A DNA stretch of 64,000 bases. It comes from Pseudolachnospira sp051055405. GTDB lineage: Bacteria > Bacillota > Clostridia > Lachnospirales > Lachnospiraceae. Numbering within the stretch: position 1 is the first letter of the stretch; the number at the start of each line of letters is the position of its first letter. The notes below the pieces were generated by a model that made no database searches, was not told the DNA's origin, and saw only the letters and a program-made list of their open reading frames with translations. Positions 38,585 to 47,537 of this stretch are shown here, one piece after another. The stretch spans positions 2,852,001 through 2,916,000 of the forward strand of contig NZ_CP167068.1 in assembly GCF_051055405.1 (NCBI RefSeq), written 5' to 3'. The translations under genes and the position numbers were made by a program.

Positions 38585-40228
38585 TTACTCAAAAAATGTT
38601 TTATTTGTGATTCTCAAAATGTCTCCGCTAAAGGTTACATTCTGTAGGGACTCCGTAGCCAATACATAGGCCTGGATCGAATTGACTGGAATCCAGATCA
38701 GATTGTCGGTAAAAATCTTTTGCCCTTCCTTGCAGAGAGCCAGCCTCTCGGTATCGTCATAGCAGGCTCGAATCTTCCCTAAACACTCGGCGTACTCCTT
38801 GGCGCCCTCTTTCTCTACCGTATAGAACAGATAGTTGGTTCCACCGATTCCGCTGAATTCTGGATTGGAATCCCGCCACAGGCAGGACAGATGATCGCCG
38901 CTGCGCCCTACGTTGTCCAGCAGGAACAAATCAAAGCCCTCTCCGGACGCCATGATTTCTTTCTGCTTTGCCAGCTCCATGGTATCCACCTTCAGATCGA
39001 TTCCCACCTGGGACAAAGATGCCTGCAGCAGCTCCACCAGGGCCTGATGATAGGTTCTGGCATCGGTCAGAATGGTACAGGAAAAGCCGTCCGGATAACC
39101 CGCTTCCGCCAGACAAGCTTTCGCCGCTTCCAAATCATAGGCATATGGATAATTGTCCGCCAGGGTCTCGTCAAATCCCCAAATACCAGCGGCCACGCTG
39201 CTGTAGGCCGGAACGCCGACACCAGGCGAAATGATATTGGCCCAGGATTCCCGATCGATACAGTGAGCGATAGCTTCCCGCACCTTCTTATTGCTCATAT
39301 ATTCAGAGTTGTGATTGAAGTTCACGTTATTGTTCCGAAGAATCAAGGTCGGTTCGGTAATCGCTTTCACTCCGCCAACTTCCCCATTTAGAACACGCGC
39401 CACATCGCTGCCGTCCGGATTGATCATGATATCGGCTCCGCCGGTCTCCACTTCGATCAGCGCCTGAGAAACCTCCGATATGGTACGGATCTTGACGGTT
39501 TCCAATAACGGCGCACCGTCCCAGTAATCGTCAAATCGTTCCAGGGTCATCACGTCTCCGACTACCCAATCCGTCAGCTTAAAGGGACCTGTGCCAACCG
39601 GCTCATATTGATACTGGTCGCCCATCTCCTGGTATGCCTTCTTATTGACGATAAATAACTCCCCAAAATAACTAAGCTGCCCGGAATTGTCCTCTTTCAG
39701 GGGAATCACTACGGTCTTCTCATCCGGCGTAGTGATGTTCTCCACGTCGCAGGCTGTATAGTTGGAAGCCTTTCCGCCGGTCGAATTCGCCATCTCCTGG
39801 ATAGAGAAAACCACGTCGTCCACCGTCAATGCTTCGCCATTATGGAACGTCACGCCGTCCCGGATATGGAAAGTGATTTTTTCCTGATCTACCTCCCAGG
39901 ATTCGGCAAGAGCCGGCAACACTTCTCCCTTGGTATCGACGGACACCAGTCCTTCAAAGATGAGATACTGCACCATACTTGCTCCGATGCTCACCGAGTT
40001 ATAAGGGTGAACGTTGCCGGGTTCGCCAGACGTATTGGCGATAATCAGCGTATCCTTGCTGCTCTCGCCCGTTGCCTCCACACTGACGTTTCCCGCGGTG
40101 GCGCCTCCAGCCGCGCCGCTTCCTTCCGTCCCTGGCGCCTGCGCTGTACCGGATTCTCCGCCGGAGCATCCGGCCGCCGTCAGCAGCATAACCGTCGACA
40201 TCATTACTGCTATCCATCTTTTCTTCAT
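38585..40228 (-). CDS. Oligopeptide/solute-binding lipoprotein (SBP family 5)
   Basis: 547 residues. Lipobox AAGC (Cys at about 21), a Gly/Ala-rich linker, then the family-5 fold. SWEVDQEKITFHIRDGVTFHNGE and LTVDDVVFSIQEM are the recognisable parts, read in pieces. Binds a peptide or related ligand for the Opp permease. Next to oppF; in this operon the binding protein comes after the ATPases. Confidence 0.93.
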   Translation of the reverse strand: MKKRWIAVMMSTVMLLTAAGCSGGESGTAQAPGTEGSGAAGGATAGNVSVEATGESSKDTLIIANTSGEPGNVHPYNSVSIGASMVQYLIFEGLVSVDTKGEVLPALAESWEVDQEKITFHIRDGVTFHNGEALTVDDVVFSIQEMANSTGGKASNYTACDVENITTPDEKTVVIPLKEDNSGQLSYFGELFIVNKKAYQEMGDQYQYEPVGTGPFKLTDWVVGDVMTLERFDDYWDGAPLLETVKIRTISEVSQALIEVETGGADIMINPDGSDVARVLNGEVGGVKAITEPTLILRNNNVNFNHNSEYMSNKKVREAIAHCIDRESWANIISPGVGVPAYSSVAAGIWGFDETLADNYPYAYDLEAAKACLAEAGYPDGFSCTILTDARTYHQALVELLQASLSQVGIDLKVDTMELAKQKEIMASGEGFDLFLLDNVGRSGDHLSCLWRDSNPEFSGIGGTNYLFYTVEKEGAKEYAECLGKIRACYDDTERLALCKEGQKIFTDNLIWIPVNSIQAYVLATESLQNVTFSGDILRITNKTFFE

Positions 40229-40239
40229 CTTTCTCCTCC

Positions 40240-41190
40240 TTATAGATTCTTATTTTCCGCAAAGTGGCAGGCCACGAAATGATTAGGAGCCATTTCCTTC
40301 AGCTCCGGCTGCTTCTCGAAGCACTCCGGCTTTGCAAAATTGCACCTTGCTGCAAATCGACATCCTGGTTTGGGATTGATTGGCGAGGACAATTCCCCTT
40401 TTAAAAGAATCCGTTTCTGCTGATGATCGACATCAGGAATGGGAATTGCTGACAAAAGCGCCTGTGTATAGGGATGCGCCGGCCGTTTAAACAGTTCCGC
40501 CGCCGGGCTCTTTTCTACCAGCTGACCCAGATACATCACGCAGATATCGTGGGACACATACTTTACTACGGATAGGTCATGGGTGATAAACATGTAGGTC
40601 AGCCCCATTTCTTTCTGCAAATCCAGCAGCAGGTTAATAATCTGCGCTTGAATGGAGACATCCAGTGCGGAGACCGGTTCGTCGCAGACAATAAATTTGG
40701 GATTCAGCACCAAGGCACGCGCCACGCCAATCCTTTGGCGGCGTCCGCCGTCCAATTCATGGGGGTAGCTGTTCACCAGCCGCTGAGCCAGACCGACGAT
40801 ATCCATCATCTCCTTGACTTTTCGGTCGATCTGAGTCTTCGGAACAAGCTTTGTAATCAAAAGCGGTTCCCGAATTGTTTCACTGACCGTCATACGGGGA
40901 TTCAGGGAAGAAAACGGATCTTGAAAGATAATCTGCATCCTTCGCTGCAATTCTTTCAGTTTCTTTTTACTGACGTTCGTGATATCCTCCCCTTCAAAGA
41001 AGATCTTCCCTCCCGTGCTATCTAATAAGTGGAGAATCACTCTGCCTAGCGTTGATTTTCCGCAACCGGATTCCCCCACTACTCCCAGGGTTTTTCCTTT
41101 ATCAATGGAAAAGCTGACGCCGTCCACCGCGTGGAGGGTTCCGCCGGGAGTCTGAAAATACTTTTTCAGGTCTTGGACTTCCAATAGCAT
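40240..41190 (-). CDS. oppF: Peptide ABC transporter ATPase OppF/DppF
   Basis: 316 residues. Walker A GESGCGKST (about 38-46), Q-loop, signature LDGGRRQR in place of LSGGQ (a variant common in this subfamily), Walker B FIVCDEP, switch His in THDLS, and the C-terminal oligopeptide extension with CRFAARCNFAKPEC. One of the two ATPases of the Opp-type importer. Confidence 0.95.
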   Translation of the reverse strand: MLLEVQDLKKYFQTPGGTLHAVDGVSFSIDKGKTLGVVGESGCGKSTLGRVILHLLDSTGGKIFFEGEDITNVSKKKLKELQRRMQIIFQDPFSSLNPRMTVSETIREPLLITKLVPKTQIDRKVKEMMDIVGLAQRLVNSYPHELDGGRRQRIGVARALVLNPKFIVCDEPVSALDVSIQAQIINLLLDLQKEMGLTYMFITHDLSVVKYVSHDICVMYLGQLVEKSPAAELFKRPAHPYTQALLSAIPIPDVDHQQKRILLKGELSSPINPKPGCRFAARCNFAKPECFEKQPELKEMAPNHFVACHFAENKNL

Positions 41191-41193
41191 TTC

Positions 41194-42201
41194 TCACTCC
41201 TCCTTTCCCAGAATCGGGCAACGGCAGCAGCGAACCAAATGGCCCTCTCCCATATCGCGCAGAGGAACCGGTTCCTTCACACAAGCCTCCGTCTGATAAG
41301 GACACCGCTCGGCAAAATGGCACCAAGCCGGCAGGCTGGTCGGGTCAGGCATCATGCCGCTGATCGGCTTTAAACGCCGCTCGTCAAAAGAAAGCTCATC
41401 CGCCGCGCTCATATCCGGCAAGGAACCAAACAATCCCAACGTATAGGGATGCAGTGTGTTTTTAAAAACCTGCCGGGTGGTTCCCCATTCCACAATCTGC
41501 CCGGCATAGACGACCGCGACCCGATCGCACATCTCTGCCACAATACCCAGATCATGGGTAATCATAATCACAGACATTTCCATCTCACGTTTCAGCTGAT
41601 TCATCATATCCAGAATCTGAGCCTGAATGGTCACGTCAAGGGCCGTCGTCGGTTCGTCCGCAATGAGAAGCTCCGGATTACACGCCAAGGCAATCGCGAT
41701 GACTACCCGCTGTTTCATGCCTCCGGAAAACTGGTGCGGATAATCCGAGTAGCGTTCTCCCGGAATTCCCACTAACTCCAACGTCTTTTTGGCCACCTTT
41801 TCCGCTTCTTTTTGATGAAGGTTTTGATGGAGGATTACGGATTCAGCAATTTGTTCCCCCACCGTATGTACCGGATTCAATGCGGTCATCGGATCCTGAA
41901 AAATCATAGAAATGTGATCCCCTCGGATTTTCTGCATCTCCGGAATGCTTTCCTTCAGCAGATCTTTTCCCTTCCACAAGATTTCGCCCCGCACAATCCG
42001 CCCTGGCGGGTCGGAAATCAGGCGCAAAATGGAGAGAGCTACCGTCGTCTTTCCCGCTCCGGTCTCTCCGACCACCCCCACGGTTTCTCCTTTATTTACT
42101 GTAAGGTCAATGCCGTTTACCGCCTGAACAACACCGTCTCCGGTCCGGTACTCTACCGCCAGATCCCGAATTTCCAATAAAGCGTTCTTTTTCGTATTCA
42201 T
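41194..42201 (-). CDS. oppD: Peptide ABC transporter ATPase OppD/DppD
   Basis: 335 residues. Walker A GETGAGKTT, signature FSGGMKQR, Walker B LLIADEPTTALDV, switch THDLG, and the C-terminal Cys-containing extension CHFAERCPYQTEAC. Adjacent to oppF (3-base gap) and oppC (10-base gap). Confidence 0.96.
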   Translation of the reverse strand: MNTKKNALLEIRDLAVEYRTGDGVVQAVNGIDLTVNKGETVGVVGETGAGKTTVALSILRLISDPPGRIVRGEILWKGKDLLKESIPEMQKIRGDHISMIFQDPMTALNPVHTVGEQIAESVILHQNLHQKEAEKVAKKTLELVGIPGERYSDYPHQFSGGMKQRVVIAIALACNPELLIADEPTTALDVTIQAQILDMMNQLKREMEMSVIMITHDLGIVAEMCDRVAVVYAGQIVEWGTTRQVFKNTLHPYTLGLFGSLPDMSAADELSFDERRLKPISGMMPDPTSLPAWCHFAERCPYQTEACVKEPVPLRDMGEGHLVRCCRCPILGKEE

Positions 42202-42211
42202 CCGCTCCCTC

Positions 42212-43105
42212 CTAATCTTTCAGGCGGGGATCCAGCGCATCCCTTAAGCCGTCGCCAAACAGATTGAATCCATATACTGTAATCATAATTGCCAAACCAG
42301 GGAACAGCGTCAGCCACCAGTTATAGCGGATCAACGAGCGTCCGGCCGACAGCATGGCCCCCCATTCCGGCGTCGGCGGCTGCACGCCAAGGCCGACAAA
42401 GCTTAGACCGGCCGCGCCCAAAATCGAAGAAGCAATCTTTAGACTATACTGAACAATCAAGGGAGCCAGAATGTTTGGCAGAATGTGTTTAAAGATAATC
42501 CGGCCGTTTCCTGCGCTGATTGCTTTTACCGCCTCCACGTACTCCTGATCGCGGACCGACAGCACCGACGCTCTTGTGATCCGGGCAAATTCCCCAATGC
42601 CTCCGATGGAGATAGCAACGATCGTATTGACCAGACCAGTGCCCATCATAGCAGAAATTGAAATTGCCAGCAGCATATGAGGGACGGAAAGGATGATATC
42701 GATCAGCCGCATCAGGACATTGTCCAAGGCGCCTCCAAAATAGCCAGCCACCGCTCCGATACATCCGCCGGCCAGAGTGGACAGAGTAACCGCCGCAAAA
42801 CCAACCAGTAAGGAAGTTCTTGCCCCGTAAATCACGCGGCTTAGGATACAGCGGCCAAATTTATCCGTACCGAACGGATACCTGGCGCAAGGCCCCAGCA
42901 AGCTGTCTGCCAAATGCTGCTCTTCATAGGGATACGGCGCGATGACATCCGCAAAAACTGCCACCAAAATCATAAGAATGACAAGAGCTAATCCGAACAT
43001 AGCCAGCTTATTTTTCTTTACCCGGCTGATGGCGGAAACCCACTGGCTCTTCTTTTTCAATTCTACCGTAGGAGCTGTCAAAACGCTGCTTTGTACTGAG
43101 CCCAT
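42212..43105 (-). CDS. oppC: Peptide ABC transporter permease OppC
   Basis: 297 residues with an N-terminal soluble segment, then six membrane helices. OppC-type N-terminal domain at about 25-60 and the EAA loop EYVEAVKAISAGNGRIIFKH (about 187-206). Partner of OppB. Confidence 0.95.
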   Translation of the reverse strand: MGSVQSSVLTAPTVELKKKSQWVSAISRVKKNKLAMFGLALVILMILVAVFADVIAPYPYEEQHLADSLLGPCARYPFGTDKFGRCILSRVIYGARTSLLVGFAAVTLSTLAGGCIGAVAGYFGGALDNVLMRLIDIILSVPHMLLAISISAMMGTGLVNTIVAISIGGIGEFARITRASVLSVRDQEYVEAVKAISAGNGRIIFKHILPNILAPLIVQYSLKIASSILGAAGLSFVGLGVQPPTPEWGAMLSAGRSLIRYNWWLTLFPGLAIMITVYGFNLFGDGLRDALDPRLKD

Positions 43106-43108
43106 CGT

Positions 43109-44086
43109 CTATGCCTCCTTTCCTTCCAGCTTTTCGTTTCGCTTCTTTCCGCCTGCCTTTGCATACTGCGTTTTAATTCTGGGATCCGCATAGGCATAAA
43201 GGATATCTACCAACAGATTTACCACGCTAAATACGACGGCGGTAAATAAAACTCCCCCCTGAATTACGGGGTAGTCGCGGCTGGAGATAGAATCTACCAA
43301 GTATTTCCCCAATCCCGGTATAGAAAAAATCGTTTCCGTTACCATTGCCCCACCAAGTTGGGAGCCGATCTGCAGGCCGATTACGGTAATCAGAGGAATC
43401 ATACAGTTGCTCAGCGCATGATGAATCACAACCGCTTTCTCTCTCACTCCTTTAGCCCGCGCCGTCCGAATATAATCCTGGCGGATAATCTCCAGCATGG
43501 TAGAACGGGTCATCCGCATCACCATCGCCGAGGTATTCAGCCCTACGGTTACCGCCGGGAGAATCCAATATTTGGGACCGTAGAACCCGGTGGCTGGAAG
43601 CCATCCCAATTTTAAGGAAAAAAATTGGGCCAAGAGAAGTCCAAGCCAAAAAGCCGGCATAGAAACTCCGAACAATCCGATAAACGTAGCCACCTTATCC
43701 ATCCAGGAATTTTGTTTGACCGCCGCAATAATTCCCGTCGGCACGCCGATGATCACCGTAACGATAATCCCGCAGAACGCTAAAAGAATGGTGGTCGGAA
43801 AACGGTTCAGGATTTCTGACATTACGTCTCTTCCACTGACGTAAGAAGTTCCTAGGCTCCCATGAAAGATCAAATCTTTCATATACCGGCCGTACTGAAC
43901 GACCAGATTGTCATTCAGCCCCAGTTCTTCCCGCAGTGCTGCAATTTCCTCCGGGGACGCCGTGTCCCCCAGCATACTGCGGGCCGGATCTCCCGGCGTT
44001 AAATGGAGCATCAGGAATACCAAAATTGTAATTCCCAACAAAACCGGAATCAACATCAGCACTCTTTTTGCGATGTACTTATGCAT
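43109..44086 (-). CDS. oppB: Peptide ABC transporter permease OppB
   Basis: 325 residues, six membrane helices. Typical OppB N-terminus (AKRVLMLIPVLLGITILVF), HLTPGDPAR (about 28-36), and the EAA loop DYIRTARAKGVREKAV (about 208-223). First gene of the opp operon; its ATG follows GGGGAGG. Confidence 0.95.
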   Translation of the reverse strand: MHKYIAKRVLMLIPVLLGITILVFLMLHLTPGDPARSMLGDTASPEEIAALREELGLNDNLVVQYGRYMKDLIFHGSLGTSYVSGRDVMSEILNRFPTTILLAFCGIIVTVIIGVPTGIIAAVKQNSWMDKVATFIGLFGVSMPAFWLGLLLAQFFSLKLGWLPATGFYGPKYWILPAVTVGLNTSAMVMRMTRSTMLEIIRQDYIRTARAKGVREKAVVIHHALSNCMIPLITVIGLQIGSQLGGAMVTETIFSIPGLGKYLVDSISSRDYPVIQGGVLFTAVVFSVVNLLVDILYAYADPRIKTQYAKAGGKKRNEKLEGKEA

Positions 44087-44129
44087 ATTTTACCTCCCCA
44101 AATTATTTTATTCTATTTTATAATTTCCC

Positions 44130-44159
44130 ATTATATAAAAATATTTCTACCCCCCCCCC
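44130..44159 (-). promoter_or_regulatory. opp operon promoter with a G10 tract in the -35 region
   Basis: Minus strand -10 TATAAT at 44135-44130. A normal 17-base spacer puts the -35 hexamer at 44158-44153, inside ten consecutive G (44159-44150). No TTGACA-like box exists, so activation, for instance by the divergent LysR protein, or tract-length dependence is likely. The coding-strand context GGGGGGGGGGTAGAAA is shared with 4891-4876. The rest of this divergent gap (44087-44364) is AT-rich with no other feature I can support. Confidence 0.5.
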
Positions 44160-44364
44160 ATTTATTTTTGTATTTATCTTAAAGTATAAGTATTTTATCA
44201 GTTTAATCAATTCGCAATTTGATATTCATTCATTCCTTTTTATTATCATTAATGTCTAATCTATCTTATTTTATAATCAATATATCAAATATATCTTGTG
44301 CTTTCTCTTCACTTTTGTTATACTTCCTTCATACCTTCAGCTGAAACGAAAGGAGACCTCTCAT

Positions 44365-45285
44365 ATGGAAATGCAGCAGCTTCATGCCTTTTCTTTACTT
44401 GCCCAATACGAAAACATGTCCACGGTCGCGTCCCTTTTAAATACTTCACAGCCACAAATCAGCAAGCTCATCGCCGCCCTGGAAGCAGAATTAGGCGTAC
44501 AGCTTTTTGACCGCGTTGGAAGAGGGCTGCGTCTCAGCAAGCACGGGCAGCTATTCTGCCAATATGCGGATGATACCTTAATTTCTATGAACAGGGCAAA
44601 AATGGCAATGAAAAACCTTCACAACTCTGTCCTCGGTACCGTCCGTCTTGGAACCTTTGCATTTGCTCCAATCTTAAACCGTTGTATTCTTTCTTATCAC
44701 CAAGAGAAACCCGAAGTAAATTTCCGTTACAGCTACCGTTCTCTTTATTCTTTAAGAAAGGATATCGACATTGTTTTGACTGCCAGTGAAAGCGGCCACT
44801 ATACTGCCGAGAACTACTTTCCCGTGTCGTGTAAACTATTCGAGGAAAAATATTTTGTCGTTCTGTCTCCCAAATTTAAAGACTATCCACCGGAAAAGAC
44901 TTCCATTGATCTGTACGAAACCAAGGACTTTCCCTATATCGTCATGGCTCAGGCGCACCCCTATAAAGCGCATATCTACGATATGCTCCAATCATTTAGC
45001 AACGTCGTTGGATTTACGCCGCGAGTTGCCTTTGAAGTAAATGAATTTTTCTTCAAGGTCCTTCTCGTTTCAGAAGGCGCAGGCATTGCATTTCTACCAG
45101 AGGTCTGTCTTCCCGCAGCCAAACAGATTGACCCGACATTGCGCTTTTTCACAATCGAACACTATACCACAACCCGTTCGGTCCTTCTGGCAAGACAAAG
45201 GAGAAACGTCCTCTCCCAAGCCGCTAATGATTTTTGGGATTTTGCCTTGGAGTATTTTCATCATCCCGCAGATGTACTTCCTTAG
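44365..45285 (+). CDS. LysR-family transcriptional regulator
   Basis: The start is fixed at the ATG at 44365 because AAAGGAG lies 9 bases upstream. 306 residues. N-terminal winged HTH (MEMQQLHAFSLLAQYENM to about residue 58, with NTSQPQISKLIAALEAELG in the recognition region) and a LysR substrate-binding domain (about 90-295). Divergent from the opp operon, which it probably controls. The stop codon TAG lies within the palindromic repeat copy F. Confidence 0.93.
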   Translation: MEMQQLHAFSLLAQYENMSTVASLLNTSQPQISKLIAALEAELGVQLFDRVGRGLRLSKHGQLFCQYADDTLISMNRAKMAMKNLHNSVLGTVRLGTFAFAPILNRCILSYHQEKPEVNFRYSYRSLYSLRKDIDIVLTASESGHYTAENYFPVSCKLFEEKYFVVLSPKFKDYPPEKTSIDLYETKDFPYIVMAQAHPYKAHIYDMLQSFSNVVGFTPRVAFEVNEFFFKVLLVSEGAGIAFLPEVCLPAAKQIDPTLRFFTIEHYTTTRSVLLARQRRNVLSQAANDFWDFALEYFHHPADVLP

Positions 45286-45340
45286 CGGAGCGTTTTTTTG
45301 TTCTATAGGAAATTTCGTTGAAATTTCCTATAGAACAAAA
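45281..45340. repeat. Palindromic post-terminator repeat, copy F
   Basis: CTTAGCGGAGCG, T-run, then TTCTATAGGAAATTTC/GAAATTTCCTATAGAA. On the minus strand it follows the U-tract of the terminator at 45337-45388. Its edge supplies the stop codon of the LysR gene. Confidence 0.85.
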
Positions 45341-45388
45341 AAGCCTGGGTATAAAAATATATTGGAATATTTTTATACCCAGGCTTTT
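45337..45388. terminator. Bidirectional terminator between LysR gene and cwlD
   Basis: 20-bp stem AAGCCTGGGTATAAAAATAT/ATATTTTTATACCCAGGCTT with T-runs on both strands. Serves both convergent genes. Confidence 0.88.
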
Positions 45389-45425
45389 GAGCCTATCAAT
45401 TATCATAAAGCAAAAGTCATGTTTT

Positions 45426-46112
45426 TTATGTTGTCTGCGCGTTTAGATATCCCAAAATCCCCCGGCTGACCGCCTCTGCAATCTTTTCTTGGTATTCTTC
45501 GGTGATCAATTGATCTGCTTCCCCCGGATTGCTCAGGAAACCGCACTCCACAATCACCAGCGGGCACTTCGTATGCAAAAGCAGGTAATAATTATCATTG
45601 GCTTTTGCCTTCCTCGTGTTCTTTTCCACTACGCCGTCAAAAGATGCCTGCAAAATCTCCGCCAGCTTTTTTCCTTCTGCAGAATCCTTATAGTAAAAGA
45701 CCTGGGGACCGCTGATGCTATTATCATGATAACTGTTTTGGTGAATACTGACCGTAATATCCGCGCCGCTCTTTTCGATCAGGCGGCAACGCGCATTGAG
45801 ATCCGCGATCTTCTTGTTAGAATCCCCCTCCTGATACAGGCCCCCGTCGTCCTCCCTGGTCATCAGCACTTCCACGCCGGCCTCTTCTAACTTGGCCTGC
45901 ACTTTTTTCGCAATCGCCAGATTCACTTCTTTCTCCAGCGCGTTGTTGGTTCCCACCTTGCCAGGATCAGAACCGCCGTGTCCGGCGTCCAATACCACCA
46001 CCTTTTTTCCCGGTACGCTGCCAGCCGCCACCGCTTCCAGGCCCTGGCTTGCCAGAAGGCTAATGATCAACAGCATCACCAACCCCAAAAATGTATCCAT
46101 ATACCGTCTCAT
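45426..46112 (-). CDS. cwlD: N-acetylmuramoyl-L-alanine amidase, CwlD-like
   Basis: 228 residues. N-terminal membrane anchor or signal (about 8-30), then an amidase_3 domain with zinc ligands His in LDAGHGGSDPG (about 45), Glu in ALEKEVNLA (about 60), His in SIHQNS (about 123), and the catalytic Glu in VIVECGFLSN. Cuts the amide bond of stripped peptidoglycan; CwlD proteins make muramic-lactam in spore cortex. No partner such as gerD is beside it. The start codon sits directly against a terminator hairpin that contains its RBS. Confidence 0.88.
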   Translation of the reverse strand: MRRYMDTFLGLVMLLIISLLASQGLEAVAAGSVPGKKVVVLDAGHGGSDPGKVGTNNALEKEVNLAIAKKVQAKLEEAGVEVLMTREDDGGLYQEGDSNKKIADLNARCRLIEKSGADITVSIHQNSYHDNSISGPQVFYYKDSAEGKKLAEILQASFDGVVEKNTRKAKANDNYYLLLHTKCPLVIVECGFLSNPGEADQLITEEYQEKIAEAVSRGILGYLNAQTT

Positions 46113-46163
46113 AAAAAAATCCCCCTTCCGGCGCTTACTGTAACATATGCCGAAAAAGGGGGT
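46113..46163 (-). terminator. Hairpin holding both a terminator and the cwlD RBS
   Basis: Minus strand AACCCCCTTTTTCGGC pairs with GCCGGAAGGGGG, then TTTTTTT runs directly into the cwlD ATG. The 3' arm GGAAGGGGG is also the only SD-like sequence for cwlD. It terminates the upstream flavin-binding-like gene and can hide the cwlD RBS. Confidence 0.7.
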
Positions 46164-46188
46164 TCTAAAACCAAATTTGTCCCGTTTT

Positions 46189-46656
46189 TTATTCCTGTTT
46201 CAACTTCTTTCTCTTTGCAGAAATCTCCTGAATCTGAATTTTCCAAACCCCGGTCCGGAACAGACTGCCGGCGATCGCCCCATCAAAGGCGCCCATGTTC
46301 GTCGGCGTATGGCGCTCGCACAAGAGGCGCAAGGCACGGATTTTTTCTGCATCTTCCGTCACTTCTTCGGCGATTCCCCGGATGATTGCCGACTCATATT
46401 CCGTTGTAAATTCATGAGCAGCCCGCTTGGTATCGCCGACACAAGCCAAGCAAACCTTTGGATTTTTCCGGAGCGCATGGATCTTTTGCCCTTGCTTCGC
46501 CGTGTGAAAATAGATTGCGTTCCCATCTCGTACAATGGTTAACGGCACACAATAAGGAGCGCCGTCCTCCTCTATCATGGAAAGAACCGCCCACTCGCAT
46601 TTATCCGCTACCTGCTCTCCAAATTCTGCCGGCATCTCTCGGTCTTTTCTTCTCAT
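46189..46656 (-). CDS. Pyridoxamine 5'-phosphate oxidase-family protein (NimA-like)
   Basis: 155 residues. Split-barrel flavin-binding fold: MEEDGAPYCVPL-like opening (IEEDGAPYCVPLTIVRDG, residues 28-45), then IYFHTAKQGQKIHALRKNP (about 47-65) and CLACVGD. Members bind FMN or F420 and reduce small molecules, or act as nitroimidazole-type reductases. The substrate cannot be told from sequence. RBS AAGGAGAAGG. Confidence 0.85.
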   Translation of the reverse strand: MRRKDREMPAEFGEQVADKCEWAVLSMIEEDGAPYCVPLTIVRDGNAIYFHTAKQGQKIHALRKNPKVCLACVGDTKRAAHEFTTEYESAIIRGIAEEVTEDAEKIRALRLLCERHTPTNMGAFDGAIAGSLFRTGVWKIQIQEISAKRKKLKQE

Positions 46657-46765
46657 CGCTGCCTTCTCCTTGTCTATATTTTCCGTCTCTTTCTCTACTC
46701 CTGTTACTTCTTTTTTTTGCTATTTTTCTTTTTCAATTGTTTCTTATTTCATCTTTTTCCACACT

Positions 46766-47380
46766 TTACCTCTGTTCCGTTTTCCGATGTTTTCCCACCG
46801 GAAGTATCATCCCAGCGCGCCTTAACGCCGGCCGTACCGCATTGTATAAAATCACGGCCACAATCGAATTTGTCACCGCATTGATTAACGTGGTATAGGT
46901 GGTCACTGCCAGCAAAGCTTTGATGGCGGAAGCCGCTTTGTCCGGATTGGGGATTAAAAGGGTATACCAGACGTATTTTAACGCCGGTTCAAACAGGCAG
47001 TTCACCCCCAGCCCAGCAATTGCCGCGATGATCGACCATTTCCACACATAGGACGACGGATGATCTTCCGAAATTTTGGCAATCCGGTGGGCAACCAAAC
47101 CAACCACCAATCCGATTACCAGCTTTGTCAAAAATGTTCTGGGAGCTGACTCCGCAAATCCACCCAAAATATCTGCCAGACTTAAACCAACAGCCCCTGA
47201 CAGGCCGCCGTAAGGACCGCCTAAAAGATAGGCTGCCAGTACCACAAAGGCGTTCCCAAAATGAATTTTTGTCCCATCTGCGTTTAATGCCGGCAGCAAT
47301 GCGTATCCCACATAGCAAAGAGCCGCCATCAAAGCCGCCAATACCAACCGGTAAACCTTTTCATTTTTTTCCTGTACCAT
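46766..47380 (-). CDS. ECF transporter S component
   Basis: The start is set at the ATG at 47380 (GAGGAG 9 bases upstream; an ATG three codons earlier is possible). 204 residues, about six membrane helices. FGNAFVVLAAYLLGGPYGG and GAVGLSLADILGG are typical of the PF07155-like S components. It binds a vitamin or vitamin precursor and uses the shared EcfT/EcfA module, which lies at 56.8-59.4 kb. Substrate not identified; no riboswitch is seen upstream. Confidence 0.85.
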   Translation of the reverse strand: MVQEKNEKVYRLVLAALMAALCYVGYALLPALNADGTKIHFGNAFVVLAAYLLGGPYGGLSGAVGLSLADILGGFAESAPRTFLTKLVIGLVVGLVAHRIAKISEDHPSSYVWKWSIIAAIAGLGVNCLFEPALKYVWYTLLIPNPDKAASAIKALLAVTTYTTLINAVTNSIVAVILYNAVRPALRRAGMILPVGKHRKTEQR

Positions 47381-47412
47381 ATTCACCATCTCCTCTTTCC
47401 TTCGTCAGCTGA

Positions 47413-47461
47413 ATATACCTTCCATAAACAAGAGCATACACGCTTTGTCAATTAAAGGTAT
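47413..47461. repeat. Deleted copy of the composite palindromic element
   Basis: ATACCTTCCATAAACAAG and AGCATACACGC join directly to TTTGTCAATTAAAGGTAT. These are the two ends of the element at 27857-28136 with the whole interior missing. It lies just upstream of the ECF S gene. Confidence 0.75.
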
Positions 47462-47537
47462 TCTAACGCCAAATATGGTGTGGTGAAAATATCCAGTTTT
47501 AATTTTTTTATCCAGTCCAGATAGTCCTGCCTCACAC

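Noticed and set aside
40240..41190. Degenerate ABC signature (LDGGRRQR) as a sign of a dead ATPase
   Set aside because: This variant is common in the OppF/DppF subfamily and all other motifs are intact.
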